In this document: piece after piece, positions 1-7,302 of the stretch | Position numbering within the stretch: position 1 is the stretch's first letter | Layout: the number at the start of each line of letters is the position of its first letter | From: Nodosilinea sp. FACHB-131 | GTDB taxonomy: Bacteria > Cyanobacteriota > Cyanobacteriia > Phormidesmidales > Phormidesmidaceae | DNA length: 64,000 bases | Assembly (NCBI RefSeq): GCF_014695395.1 | Contig: NZ_JACJOF010000033.1 | Location: 142,833 to 206,832, forward strand | Direction of reading: 5' to 3' | Notes under the pieces: generated by a model | What the model was told of the DNA's origin: nothing | Seen by the model: the letters and a program-made list of their open reading frames with translations, nothing else | Database searches by the model: none | Program-made: the position numbers and the translations under genes

Positions 1-54
1 ACTATCCCACCGGATACTCCAGTGGGCAGGCCCGTCTATCTAGCTCGCAGACAC

Positions 55-468
55 CTATAGGGGAAAGCGGTAAACTACGGCCCCATTGTCTGAAACGTCG
101 AACGAGGCATTCAGCTGCTGCGCTTTTTCGTCTAGGTAAACTTTGGATTCTTCCAGCGACAGTTGGGTTGCGGTGGCAAACTGAAGCACTGTTAGGTCGC
201 CCTTGTGGTCTTGAAGAAGCTGTAAAAACCGCTGCTCTTGCTGATCGGCTAGGTCTTCCAGCGATCGCTCGTGTTGCTGGCGCAAATTCCAGACCAACCA
301 GCCTCCTAAGGCCGTTGGCGGCAGTCCAACAACCAGCAGCGCCGCGACAGAGTCCGCTCGATCCTCAGCATCGTTGGTAGGATTAAGGATCTCAGCTGTT
401 AACGCAAGCACAATGAACAGCCCAAGGGACAAACAAACCCCAGCCAGCACCTTTTGTAGCAGCCGCAT
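55..468 (-). CDS. small membrane protein of unknown function
   Basis: I do not recognise this 137-residue protein. Two hydrophobic segments (about residues 8-26 and 42-62) suggest an N-terminal membrane hairpin. A charged Gln/Glu-rich stretch (about 65-90) follows, then a soluble C-terminal region of about 50 residues ending in VVYRFPL. That region could be a small winged-helix-like domain, but this is only an impression from its helix/strand pattern. The start is supported by AGAGGA five bases before the ATG. It reads in the same direction as the DUF2358 gene but about 140 bases separate them. Confidence 0.6.
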   Translation of the reverse strand: MRLLQKVLAGVCLSLGLFIVLALTAEILNPTNDAEDRADSVAALLVVGLPPTALGGWLVWNLRQQHERSLEDLADQQEQRFLQLLQDHKGDLTVLQFATATQLSLEESKVYLDEKAQQLNASFDVSDNGAVVYRFPL

Positions 469-610
469 AGGTATCCTCTACAGAATCCAGATCGATGTGG
501 CAGTAATTTTGCCAATCAATGTCCCTAGCTTACCCGCAGACATGCAGCCTGTTTAAGCTCCATTCAGGTTGCTTGACTCGATGTTCAACAACTTGAATGA
601 AGTTAAAGGC

Positions 611-997
611 TTAGGTTCGCAAAGCAAACAACTGCTTGAGCACCGACAATCGAGAACAATCCCAATAGTCAATATGGGATATTACCTTGCCATCTTCCCC
701 TAGCCCAAGCTCGCTGCGACCGGGGATACTCATGCGCGGCTGCCAAGGTACTGGGGCTATCCAACTCAGCGTCCAGCGAGTGTCAATTTGGCTGGGGCTG
801 GAGTACTCTATCCCGTGCAGTTGTAGGTCGACATCCTTGAACCAGCGGCTGATAAAACCAATCATGCGCCGATAGCGATCGACGCCGCGAAACTTATTCA
901 ACGGATCCTCAAAGTACACGTCGTCGGCGTAGAGGTGGTAGCTCTGATCGCAGGGGAACCGCTGGTAGTCCAAGCGAATTTGTTCAAGAATATCCAT
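611..997 (-). CDS. DUF2358 family protein (NTF2/SnoaL-like fold)
   Basis: A 128-residue protein with the layout of the DUF2358 family found in cyanobacteria and plants. It has an N-terminal helix, the motif YADDVYFEDPLNKFRG (about residues 23-38), a WTLSW strand near 76-80 and a C-terminal IDYWD segment near 109-113. These are typical of small alpha+beta-barrel NTF2-like proteins. No enzymatic role is established for the family. It stands alone downstream of the amino-acid transporter cluster on the same strand. No signal peptide or membrane segment is visible, so it is probably cytoplasmic. Confidence 0.8.
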   Translation of the reverse strand: MDILEQIRLDYQRFPCDQSYHLYADDVYFEDPLNKFRGVDRYRRMIGFISRWFKDVDLQLHGIEYSSPSQIDTRWTLSWIAPVPWQPRMSIPGRSELGLGEDGKVISHIDYWDCSRLSVLKQLFALRT

Positions 998-1101
998 GAC
1001 GTTAAAGCCTCAGGGCAATGCCGTAGCCTAACCCTAAGTTTGACTCACTGATGCCAAAATTCTACTGTCAGCTACGCCGAGGCTAAGGTTTTGTTCTGTA
1101 T

Positions 1102-1881
1102 CTACAAAATTTGAGAAAGGAATTTTTGGGTGCGGTCTTCGCGGGGGTTGCTGAAGAACTCTTGGGGCGTATTTTCTTCAACCAAGTAACCGCCATCCAT
1201 CAGCACCACGCGATCGGCCACCTCGCGGGCAAAGCCAACTTCGTGGGTAACACACACCATGGTCATGCCTGATTTGGCTAGACCTCTCATCACATCCAGC
1301 ACTTCCCGCACCATCTCAGGGTCGAGGGCGGAGGTGGGTTCGTCGAACAGCATGACCTTGGGCTGCATGGCGAGGGAACGGGCGATCGCCACCCGCTGCT
1401 GCTGCCCACCCGACAGCTGACCGGGGAACTTATGGGCCTGCTCCAAAATACCCACCCGCTCTAGCAGCTGCATCGCGACTTCTTGAGCCTTAGCCTTGGG
1501 CCAGCGGCGCACCCAGATCGGGGCCAACGTCACGTTTTGCAGCACTGTCAGGTGAGGGAACAGGTTGAATTGCTGAAACACCATGCCCACCTCACGGCGG
1601 ATGGCCTCAATATTCTTGAGGTCGTGGGAAATGGTGATGCCATCGACCTCAATAGAGCCCTTCTGGTAGGGTTCTAGGGCATTGAAGGTGCGAATAAACG
1701 TCGACTTACCTGACCCAGACGGCCCCATGACCACTAGCACTTCGCCCTTATAGACCGTCATGCTGACGCCTTTCAGCACGTGAAAGCCGTTGTCATACCA
1801 CTTTTCCACATCGCGAGCGACAATCACGGGCTCGGTGCTGGTAGCGTGGGCCGATGGTTGCTCCGTCTGAGACTGTGTCAT
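1102..1881 (-). CDS. aapP: polar amino-acid ABC transporter ATP-binding protein (AapP/GlnQ type)
   Basis: ATPase that powers uptake of polar amino acids through the two permeases encoded upstream. All nucleotide-binding motifs are present: Walker [10 protein letters not shown] (residues 53-61), Q-loop at [12 protein letters not shown], signature LSGGQQQR, Walker B VMLFDEP followed by the D-loop SALD, and switch histidine in VTHEV. The 259-residue length is normal for the GlnQ/AapP/BgtA group. The start is supported by AGAGGAAA eight bases before the ATG. It is the last gene of the aapJQMP order, after a 186-base gap from aapM. Closest described systems are rhizobial AapJQMP and the cyanobacterial Nat/Bgt neutral and acidic amino-acid permeases. 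Exact substrates cannot be read from sequence. Confidence 0.92.
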   Translation of the reverse strand: MTQSQTEQPSAHATSTEPVIVARDVEKWYDNGFHVLKGVSMTVYKGEVLVVMGPSGSGKSTFIRTFNALEPYQKGSIEVDGITISHDLKNIEAIRREVGMVFQQFNLFPHLTVLQNVTLAPIWVRRWPKAKAQEVAMQLLERVGILEQAHKFPGQLSGGQQQRVAIARSLAMQPKVMLFDEPTSALDPEMVREVLDVMRGLAKSGMTMVCVTHEVGFAREVADRVVLMDGGYLVEENTPQEFFSNPREDRTQKFLSQIL

Positions 1882-2067
1882 GAAAGGTTTCCTCTTTATC
1901 GCGCCCTCGGGGCTGCTAACAACTCACGAAATGAACGTTCTCAACATAGCTCGACCCGACAGAACGGGGCGCTAGCGCAAGATAATGCTATTTTGCCTTA
2001 ACCCTAGGAGGTTTCTGAATTCCAGACTGTCAACTGTTACACGGAGAGATATTTTGCCGGGGAGCAT

Positions 2068-3285
2068 CTAGTGTTCGGTGTTGAGCTTCTCCTCAATTTT
2101 GCGGCTGGCCAAGGACATGGCGTAGCAAAAGAACCAATAAATCACCGCTAGGAACAGGTAGACCTCGGCGTAGCGCCCCAGGTAGGCCGGGTTGGCCAAG
2201 ATTGATTTACCAATGCCCAGCAGCTCTGCCAGACCCACAATCGATAGCAGCGTCGTGTCTTGAAACAAACTGATGAACTGCCCTACGATCGCCGGAATCG
2301 CAATTTTGAGCGCCTGGGGCAGAATAATTAGGCCCAGGGTGGTGGGGGTGTTGAGCCCTAGGGACATCGCGGCTTCGCGCTGGCCGCGAGGCACCGCCTG
2401 CAAACCGGCGCGCACGTTTTCGGCCAGATAGGCAGCGCTGAATAGAGCCAGGGCAATGACCGCCCGTAAAATGCGATCGGGCCGCGACCCAATCGGCAAA
2501 AACAGCGGAATCATCACCTGGCCCATGAATAGAAAGGCCACCAGGGGCACACCCCGCACCAGCTCAATGTAGACGGTAGACAGCAAGCGCACCACCGGCA
2601 GCGCACTGCGCCGCCCCAGGGCCAGCAGCAGCCCCAGCGGAAAGCACAGCACAATGCCACTCACGGCGGTAAACAGCGTCAGCACCAGCCCGCCCCAATC
2701 GTTAGTGGACACAGGGGTGAGCCCGAGGCCACCGCCAATTAGCCACAGGGCCACGAAGTACGACAAAAACCAGGCCAGGGACACCCACTTGCCAATGCCG
2801 GGGAACTTTCGCCCGACTTGGCGACCCGCTACGGCTGCGATCGCCACCAGTGCCACCATCGGCAGCAGCTTTAAGGAACTGGGCCGAGTTGGCGGAAACA
2901 GCACAATAAAGGCACACACTAGCCCCAGGCCAATCAGCACACTGCGGCTAAACAGGGTAGAGACATTGCGCCCCAGCACGCCCCATGACAGCCCTGCCAA
3001 ACCGCAAACCACGGCCAGTAGGGCCCAAATGCGGGCATATAGCTCCGAGGGAAAGGTTCCGGTCATAAACAGGCCGAAGTTATTGGGTATGACCTGCCAT
3101 TGGGCGGCGGTCAAAGCCCAGGAAACCAGGCGAAAAATACCCCAGCCGAGGATACCGACAATAATGACGGTCAGGAGACTGTTGAACCAGTCGCTGAACA
3201 GATTTTTTTTGGCCCAGGCCACTGGTCCCAGGGCCAATATCTCAGGGGGTGCAGAGGAGAGAGAGTCAGGCGTTACGGAGGTCAT
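2068..3285 (-). CDS. aapM: polar amino-acid ABC transporter permease (AapM/NatH type)
   Basis: Integral membrane subunit of the amino-acid importer, 405 residues. As in the AapM family there is a long N-terminal extension with several membrane segments (about residues 35-185) before the conserved HisM/GlnP permease core. The core carries the ATPase-contacting EAA-type loop near AAMSLGLNTP (about residue 308). It starts only three bases after the aapQ stop, and the aapQ 3' end supplies its ribosome-binding sequence (AAGGAG), so translation is probably coupled. It pairs with AapQ to form the heterodimeric channel in the inner membrane. Confidence 0.9.
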   Translation of the reverse strand: MTSVTPDSLSSAPPEILALGPVAWAKKNLFSDWFNSLLTVIIVGILGWGIFRLVSWALTAAQWQVIPNNFGLFMTGTFPSELYARIWALLAVVCGLAGLSWGVLGRNVSTLFSRSVLIGLGLVCAFIVLFPPTRPSSLKLLPMVALVAIAAVAGRQVGRKFPGIGKWVSLAWFLSYFVALWLIGGGLGLTPVSTNDWGGLVLTLFTAVSGIVLCFPLGLLLALGRRSALPVVRLLSTVYIELVRGVPLVAFLFMGQVMIPLFLPIGSRPDRILRAVIALALFSAAYLAENVRAGLQAVPRGQREAAMSLGLNTPTTLGLIILPQALKIAIPAIVGQFISLFQDTTLLSIVGLAELLGIGKSILANPAYLGRYAEVYLFLAVIYWFFCYAMSLASRKIEEKLNTEH

Positions 3286-3288
3286 AGC

Positions 3289-4467
3289 TTAGCGCTCCTT
3301 AAACTGCACAGATCGGTTGAACTGGTTCATCACCACAGTTATGAGTAGACAGAGGGTTAAATAGGTGGCCATCATGACCACGAAGACTTCAACCGGTCGG
3401 CCAGTTTGGTTGTAGGTGGTGGTGGCGATCGAATAAATTTCAGGAAAGGCGATCGCAAAAGCCAGGCTGGAGTTTTTAGTCAGGTTCATGTACTGACTGT
3501 TCATCGGTGGAATAATCACTCGCAGGGCCTGGGGAAACACCACCAGCCGCATCACCATGCCCGCATTTAGCCCCAGGGTGCGGGCGGCTTCCCACTGCCC
3601 CTTCGATACCGACTGAATGCCCGCCCGCACAATCTCGGCCACAAAGGCGGAGGTGTAGAACACCAGCGCCGTCAGAGAGGCCACATACTCCCGCGACAGA
3701 CGCAGGCCCCCAGTTACGCCACCCCCTTCAACACCCGCCGGGACAGTCCAGTTCATACCCAGGGTGATGATGGCCAGCCAGGCTAGCGCTACTACCGCCA
3801 GAGCAATGGACTGAGCCTGGCCGCCGACCCCAGTTTCAATGCGAATTTTGGTGCGCCAGCGCCAGAGGAAAAGGGCGGCGATCGCCGCCCCAACCGTAGC
3901 CGCAATGCCCAATATTGCCAGCAGCGCACTACTGGCCCAAGGAATATAAACCCCCCGATTATTCAAAAAAGCCAGCCCCAGTATCCCAATCTGGTTAGCC
4001 GGGTTGGGCAGGGCACCAAAGATAGCGAAATACCAAAAGAACAGCTGCAACAACAGCGGAATGTTTTGCACCAGCCCCACATAGACACGGCTGAGCTTTT
4101 GCAACAGCCAGTTCTTAGAAAAGCTTGCCACTCCAGCTACTACGCCTAGCAAAGTGGTCAAAACAATACCGCCTACTACCAAGGTCAAAGTATTGCCCAA
4201 ACCCACCATCAGTGCCCGCCAGTAGGGGTCGTTAGGGCGATACTGAATCAAGCTTTCGCCAATGCTGAAGCCAGCCGGGTTCCGCAAAAAGCTAAACCCA
4301 AAGGCCCGCCCCTGCTGAATCAGGTTGCGATTCAAATTGCCCAAGAAAAAGCTCAGCAAGAGCAGGACAACGAGCAGCGTAATCACCTGGAAGGCAATCT
4401 TCCAAAAGCGCTCATCCCGCAGCATCGCCTTCAAGTCGAAGGATCTGCTACCGCTATCGTGGGCCAT
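3289..4467 (-). CDS. aapQ: polar amino-acid ABC transporter permease (AapQ/NatG type)
   Basis: The first of two permease subunits, 392 residues. It has an N-terminal membrane segment near 25-45, a central loop-rich insertion typical of AapQ, and a C-terminal permease core with the EAA-type loop at EAARTLGLNAG (about residue 293). The insertion separates membrane helices in the middle of the protein, a hallmark of the Aap/Nat group compared with shorter GlnP-type permeases. It is followed almost without a gap by aapM. Upstream lies an intergenic hairpin separating it from the binding-protein gene. Confidence 0.9.
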   Translation of the reverse strand: MAHDSGSRSFDLKAMLRDERFWKIAFQVITLLVVLLLLSFFLGNLNRNLIQQGRAFGFSFLRNPAGFSIGESLIQYRPNDPYWRALMVGLGNTLTLVVGGIVLTTLLGVVAGVASFSKNWLLQKLSRVYVGLVQNIPLLLQLFFWYFAIFGALPNPANQIGILGLAFLNNRGVYIPWASSALLAILGIAATVGAAIAALFLWRWRTKIRIETGVGGQAQSIALAVVALAWLAIITLGMNWTVPAGVEGGGVTGGLRLSREYVASLTALVFYTSAFVAEIVRAGIQSVSKGQWEAARTLGLNAGMVMRLVVFPQALRVIIPPMNSQYMNLTKNSSLAFAIAFPEIYSIATTTYNQTGRPVEVFVVMMATYLTLCLLITVVMNQFNRSVQFKER

Positions 4468-4560
4468 TTACGTCACCTGCGTTGAGTCAGTGCAAAAGCT
4501 TTAAGCAAAATAATCCAAGAGGGATGTCAAGAAAAGTTCAATTTGTTACAAGGATTTATG

Positions 4561-4587
4561 AAAAAGGCGCAGTCTAGCTGCGCCTTT
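4561..4587 (-). terminator. intra-operon rho-independent terminator between aapJ and aapQ
   Basis: A perfect 10-base-pair stem (AAAGGCGCAG with CTGCGCCTTT) around a five-base loop, followed on the minus strand by a run of five T. It lies after the binding-protein gene and before the permease genes. The expected effect is partial termination, giving more binding protein than permease, as is common in ABC import operons. The effect is inferred; the structure is seen. Confidence 0.8.
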
Positions 4588-4654
4588 CAACGGGTAGTTT
4601 GGGGGAGAAAGCTGCGGTGAGGGCTAGAGCCTCCTACCAATCAGCCGGCCTTCC

Positions 4655-5713
4655 CTAGCGGAAGGGGGGAGAGTACATCAGGCCACCCTCGCTCCACAGC
4701 GCGTTTTGGCCGCGCTCTAGGGCAAACTCAGAGTCAGCCCCTACGTTGCGATCGTAGACTTCGCCGTAGTTGCCCACCTGGGTAATCACCTTCACCATGA
4801 AGTCGTTGGGCAGCCCCATATCGGTGCCCAGAGTGCCCTCCTGACCCAGGAAGCGAGCGATGTCAGGGTTCTCGGTGGCTTCAAAGGTGGCAATATTCTC
4901 AGAGGTAATGCCAAACTCTTCAGCCTGAATCAACCCATAGGTGACCCATTTGACGACGTCGTACCAGCTGGAGTCGTTGTTGGTGGTCACAGGGCCCAGA
5001 GGCTCTTTAGACATGGTGACTTCGAGCAGGGTATGCTCGTCGGGGTTGGGCAGGGTGCTGCGGCGAGCCACCAGCTGCGATTTGTCAGAGGTCATGCCCT
5101 CGCAGCGACCTTCATCATAGGCAGCATAGGCGGCATCAGCATCTTGAAACACCACCGGTTCAAAATCGACACCGAGCTGACGCATTTGGTCAGTCAGGTT
5201 GAGCTCAGTGGTGGTACCGGTTTCCACACAAATGGCCTTGCCGGCGAAATCTTCCAAGCCAGCGATACCGCTGTCTGTACGCACCAACATTCCCTGACCA
5301 TCGAAGAAGGTAGTGGGCGCAAACTCAAGGCCCACGCTGGTGTCACGGCTGATGGTCCAGGTGGTGTTGCGGGAGAGCATATCAACTTCCCCCCCCGAGA
5401 GAGCCGTAAAGCGCTCAGTCGAGTCTAAACGGCGATATTCTACGGCTTCGGCATCGCCCAAAACGGCGGCGGCAACGGCCTTACAGATATCGACATCGAG
5501 ACCGGTGTAGGTGCCGCTTTCATCCACGAAGCTAAAGCCCGGAATACCACCATCCACGCCACAGATCAGCTGTCCACGCTCTTTAACAACGTCGAGACGG
5601 CCACCACCAGCGGGAGCGGCTTCCCCATCAGCGTTGGTGGTAGTAGTGGTTCCGCCACCACAGGCGGCCAGCGTTAGCCCGAGGGCAGCTGCGAGTAAAC
5701 CCCACTTGCGCAT
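4655..5713 (-). CDS. aapJ: polar amino-acid ABC transporter substrate-binding lipoprotein (AapJ/NatF type)
   Basis: Binding protein of the importer, 352 residues. The N-terminal hydrophobic segment ends in a lipobox (LAAC, Cys at about 18), so it should be a membrane-anchored lipoprotein. A Thr/Gly/Ala-rich linker follows. The mature domain is a class II amino-acid-binding fold, with GLDVDICKAVAAA (about 74-86) and the Arg/Asp-containing ligand region SGGEVDMLSRNTTW (about 106-119), as in AapJ/BztA. It is first in the aapJQMP order, followed by a terminator-like hairpin, and preceded by a leader that contains a very long inverted repeat. Confidence 0.9.
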   Translation of the reverse strand: MRKWGLLAAALGLTLAACGGGTTTTTNADGEAAPAGGGRLDVVKERGQLICGVDGGIPGFSFVDESGTYTGLDVDICKAVAAAVLGDAEAVEYRRLDSTERFTALSGGEVDMLSRNTTWTISRDTSVGLEFAPTTFFDGQGMLVRTDSGIAGLEDFAGKAICVETGTTTELNLTDQMRQLGVDFEPVVFQDADAAYAAYDEGRCEGMTSDKSQLVARRSTLPNPDEHTLLEVTMSKEPLGPVTTNNDSSWYDVVKWVTYGLIQAEEFGITSENIATFEATENPDIARFLGQEGTLGTDMGLPNDFMVKVITQVGNYGEVYDRNVGADSEFALERGQNALWSEGGLMYSPPFR

Positions 5714-5752
5714 GAATCAATCCTCACTCACAAAAGACACTGCAAAATTTAC

Positions 5753-5802
5753 ACCCAAACCGTTGGAGTGTTGCACTGGGTTAACACTCCAACGGTTTGG
5801 GT
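5753..5802 (-). promoter_or_regulatory. 20-bp-stem hairpin in the aapJ leader
   Basis: Perfect inverted repeat: the left arm (5753-5772) begins ACCCAAACCGTTGG, the right arm (5783-5802) is its exact complement, and the loop is ten bases. It lies about 40 bases upstream of the aapJ start, inside the expected transcript leader. On the plus strand it is followed by TTTTC. On the minus strand no clean T-run follows, so a simple terminator for aapJ transcription is unlikely. It could act as an mRNA stabiliser, an attenuator part, an operator, or a stop for transcription entering from the left. Confidence 0.55.
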
Positions 5803-5912
5803 TTTCATTTTGCATCAAGGATAACAATATCCTGGCAGGGAATCTAAACCCATCCGGATCCATCTGCTTGACGGTCCAGGAGAGCCTCAACCTTACGCCT
5901 AATGAAGTTGGT

Positions 5913-6122
5913 TTAGTGCTCCTGTGCCAGGTCGCGAATTAGAGGAATTTTGTCGCGAATGTAGTGATGAAGCTGATCGGTTTCGGCCTGATTAATCGGC
6001 TGCTGCCCAACGAATTGCTCTAACAGCCAGCACACTAAACCGTGGTCATCTAGGGCTAAAAGATGACTGCTTTGGGACCGTTCTACCAAAGACCACAGGT
6101 GTCTTAGAAGCTGGGGGTTCAT
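5913..6122 (-). CDS. small conserved-looking hypothetical protein
   Basis: A 69-residue soluble protein beginning MNPQLLRHLW. It is Leu-, Gln- and His-rich, predicted mostly helical, with no signal peptide or membrane segment. I chose the internal ATG because the 16 residues upstream of it (up to 6170) read as leader and the preferred start gives a compact helical protein of the kind often annotated in cyanobacteria. I do not recognise a family. It is oriented like comF but about 100 bases lie between them. Confidence 0.5.
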   Translation of the reverse strand: MNPQLLRHLWSLVERSQSSHLLALDDHGLVCWLLEQFVGQQPINQAETDQLHHYIRDKIPLIRDLAQEH

Positions 6123-6223
6123 AGCAGCTCTTAATAATTTCTTTAGATTTATACTAGGGCATTGACTCACTGATGCACCAGGGTCAATAAATTATTAATA
6201 TTTCCTAAGGAAACTATAGCCAT

Positions 6224-6967
6224 CTACCCTAGGGTCGAGGTTTTCTTGGATGCGGTGGAGGTTTCCCAGACCGTAGGGCGGGCGACAGTGCAGATGCCCT
6301 CTACGGCGATGTCGCTGCGTCGCAGGGCTAGGGCCGCCGATTGAGCCGTGGCGCCGGTGGTGAAGATATCGTCGAGCAGCCACACCGTAGATTGCCGGAG
6401 AGTCTTGAGCTGGGCCGGAGCGACGGCAAAGGCTTGGGCCAGATTTTGCTGGCGGCTGAGACGGTCAAGGCTGTGCTGAGCTTGGGTGGCCTGCACTCGC
6501 AACAGGCTTCGGCTGTGTAGCGGCAGCCCAGTCAGCCGACAAAACCATTGGCCGATCAGGTCGGCTTGGTTGAAGCCCCGCTGCTGCAACCGGGTGGGGT
6601 GGAGGGGAATAGGGACGATCGCCACCGGACCAGCCCCTGCCCTAGATCGAGGGTTGTGATCAAGCCAGGTTTGCCCTAGCTCAGTGCCCAAGAACTGAGC
6701 CAGGCCAGTGTGGCCGCTGTATTTGAGGCTGCCGATCGCTTGGCGCAGGCTGTCTTCGTAGCGCCCCCAGCTCAGTACTGTCAGATCTGGAATACTGCGA
6801 TCGCAGGGTGTTGAAGCCTGGCACTGACGCACCTGGCGGCAGCAGCCGGAGCAGAGCACGGCGGATGTTGATCGCTGACACAGGGGGCAAGGCTCCGCCA
6901 AAAACAGGCTGAGCATCTGGCGTTTGCCCTGGCCGAGCCAGGTCTGGATAGAGGAGCGGCTGTGCAT
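6224..6967 (-). CDS. comF: ComF family phosphoribosyltransferase-like protein
   Basis: Member of the ComF/GntX family, linked to DNA uptake or processing in competent bacteria. An N-terminal zinc-ribbon-like cluster (CPLCQR, then CSGCC and QCQ) precedes a type I phosphoribosyltransferase fold. The fold includes RGFNQADLIGQ and the PRPP-binding loop VWLLDDIFTTGAT near the C-terminus. I place the start at the ATG beginning MHSRSSIQTW. The frame stays open up to 7072, but those 35 residues are unlike the family. A still later start (MLSLFLAEPCP) would also keep the whole fold. Its link to natural transformation here is inferred; the type IV pilus genes are about 40 kb away. Confidence 0.85.
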   Translation of the reverse strand: MHSRSSIQTWLGQGKRQMLSLFLAEPCPLCQRSTSAVLCSGCCRQVRQCQASTPCDRSIPDLTVLSWGRYEDSLRQAIGSLKYSGHTGLAQFLGTELGQTWLDHNPRSRAGAGPVAIVPIPLHPTRLQQRGFNQADLIGQWFCRLTGLPLHSRSLLRVQATQAQHSLDRLSRQQNLAQAFAVAPAQLKTLRQSTVWLLDDIFTTGATAQSAALALRRSDIAVEGICTVARPTVWETSTASKKTSTLG

Positions 6968-7302
6968 GAGATCTGCCCTAATAGCTAATGGCCGAGATGG
7001 CGCTGGATCTATTGTCAGAGCCACAGCGGGCAGGAACGAGGGTAGAAATAGGGATCTCTGGTAGGAAAGCACCCTATCCCGCTAGCAGGGTAGAGGGCGA
7101 AGACGATGGCCATCGCGTAAACTCATAGATATAAGATATTGACTTCAAATAAAGCGCTTCGTTGCGATCGCCCCTTGGCACCGCCAGCCTAGAGTTGGGG
7201 CAGGTTAAGCAGCCGCAAGGGTCAGCGATTCTAGCGTTATAAAACCGAATAACTTGGCCACCTCCCTCACGTGACAGCTGAGGGCTAGCCCTGTACCCCA
7301 GC

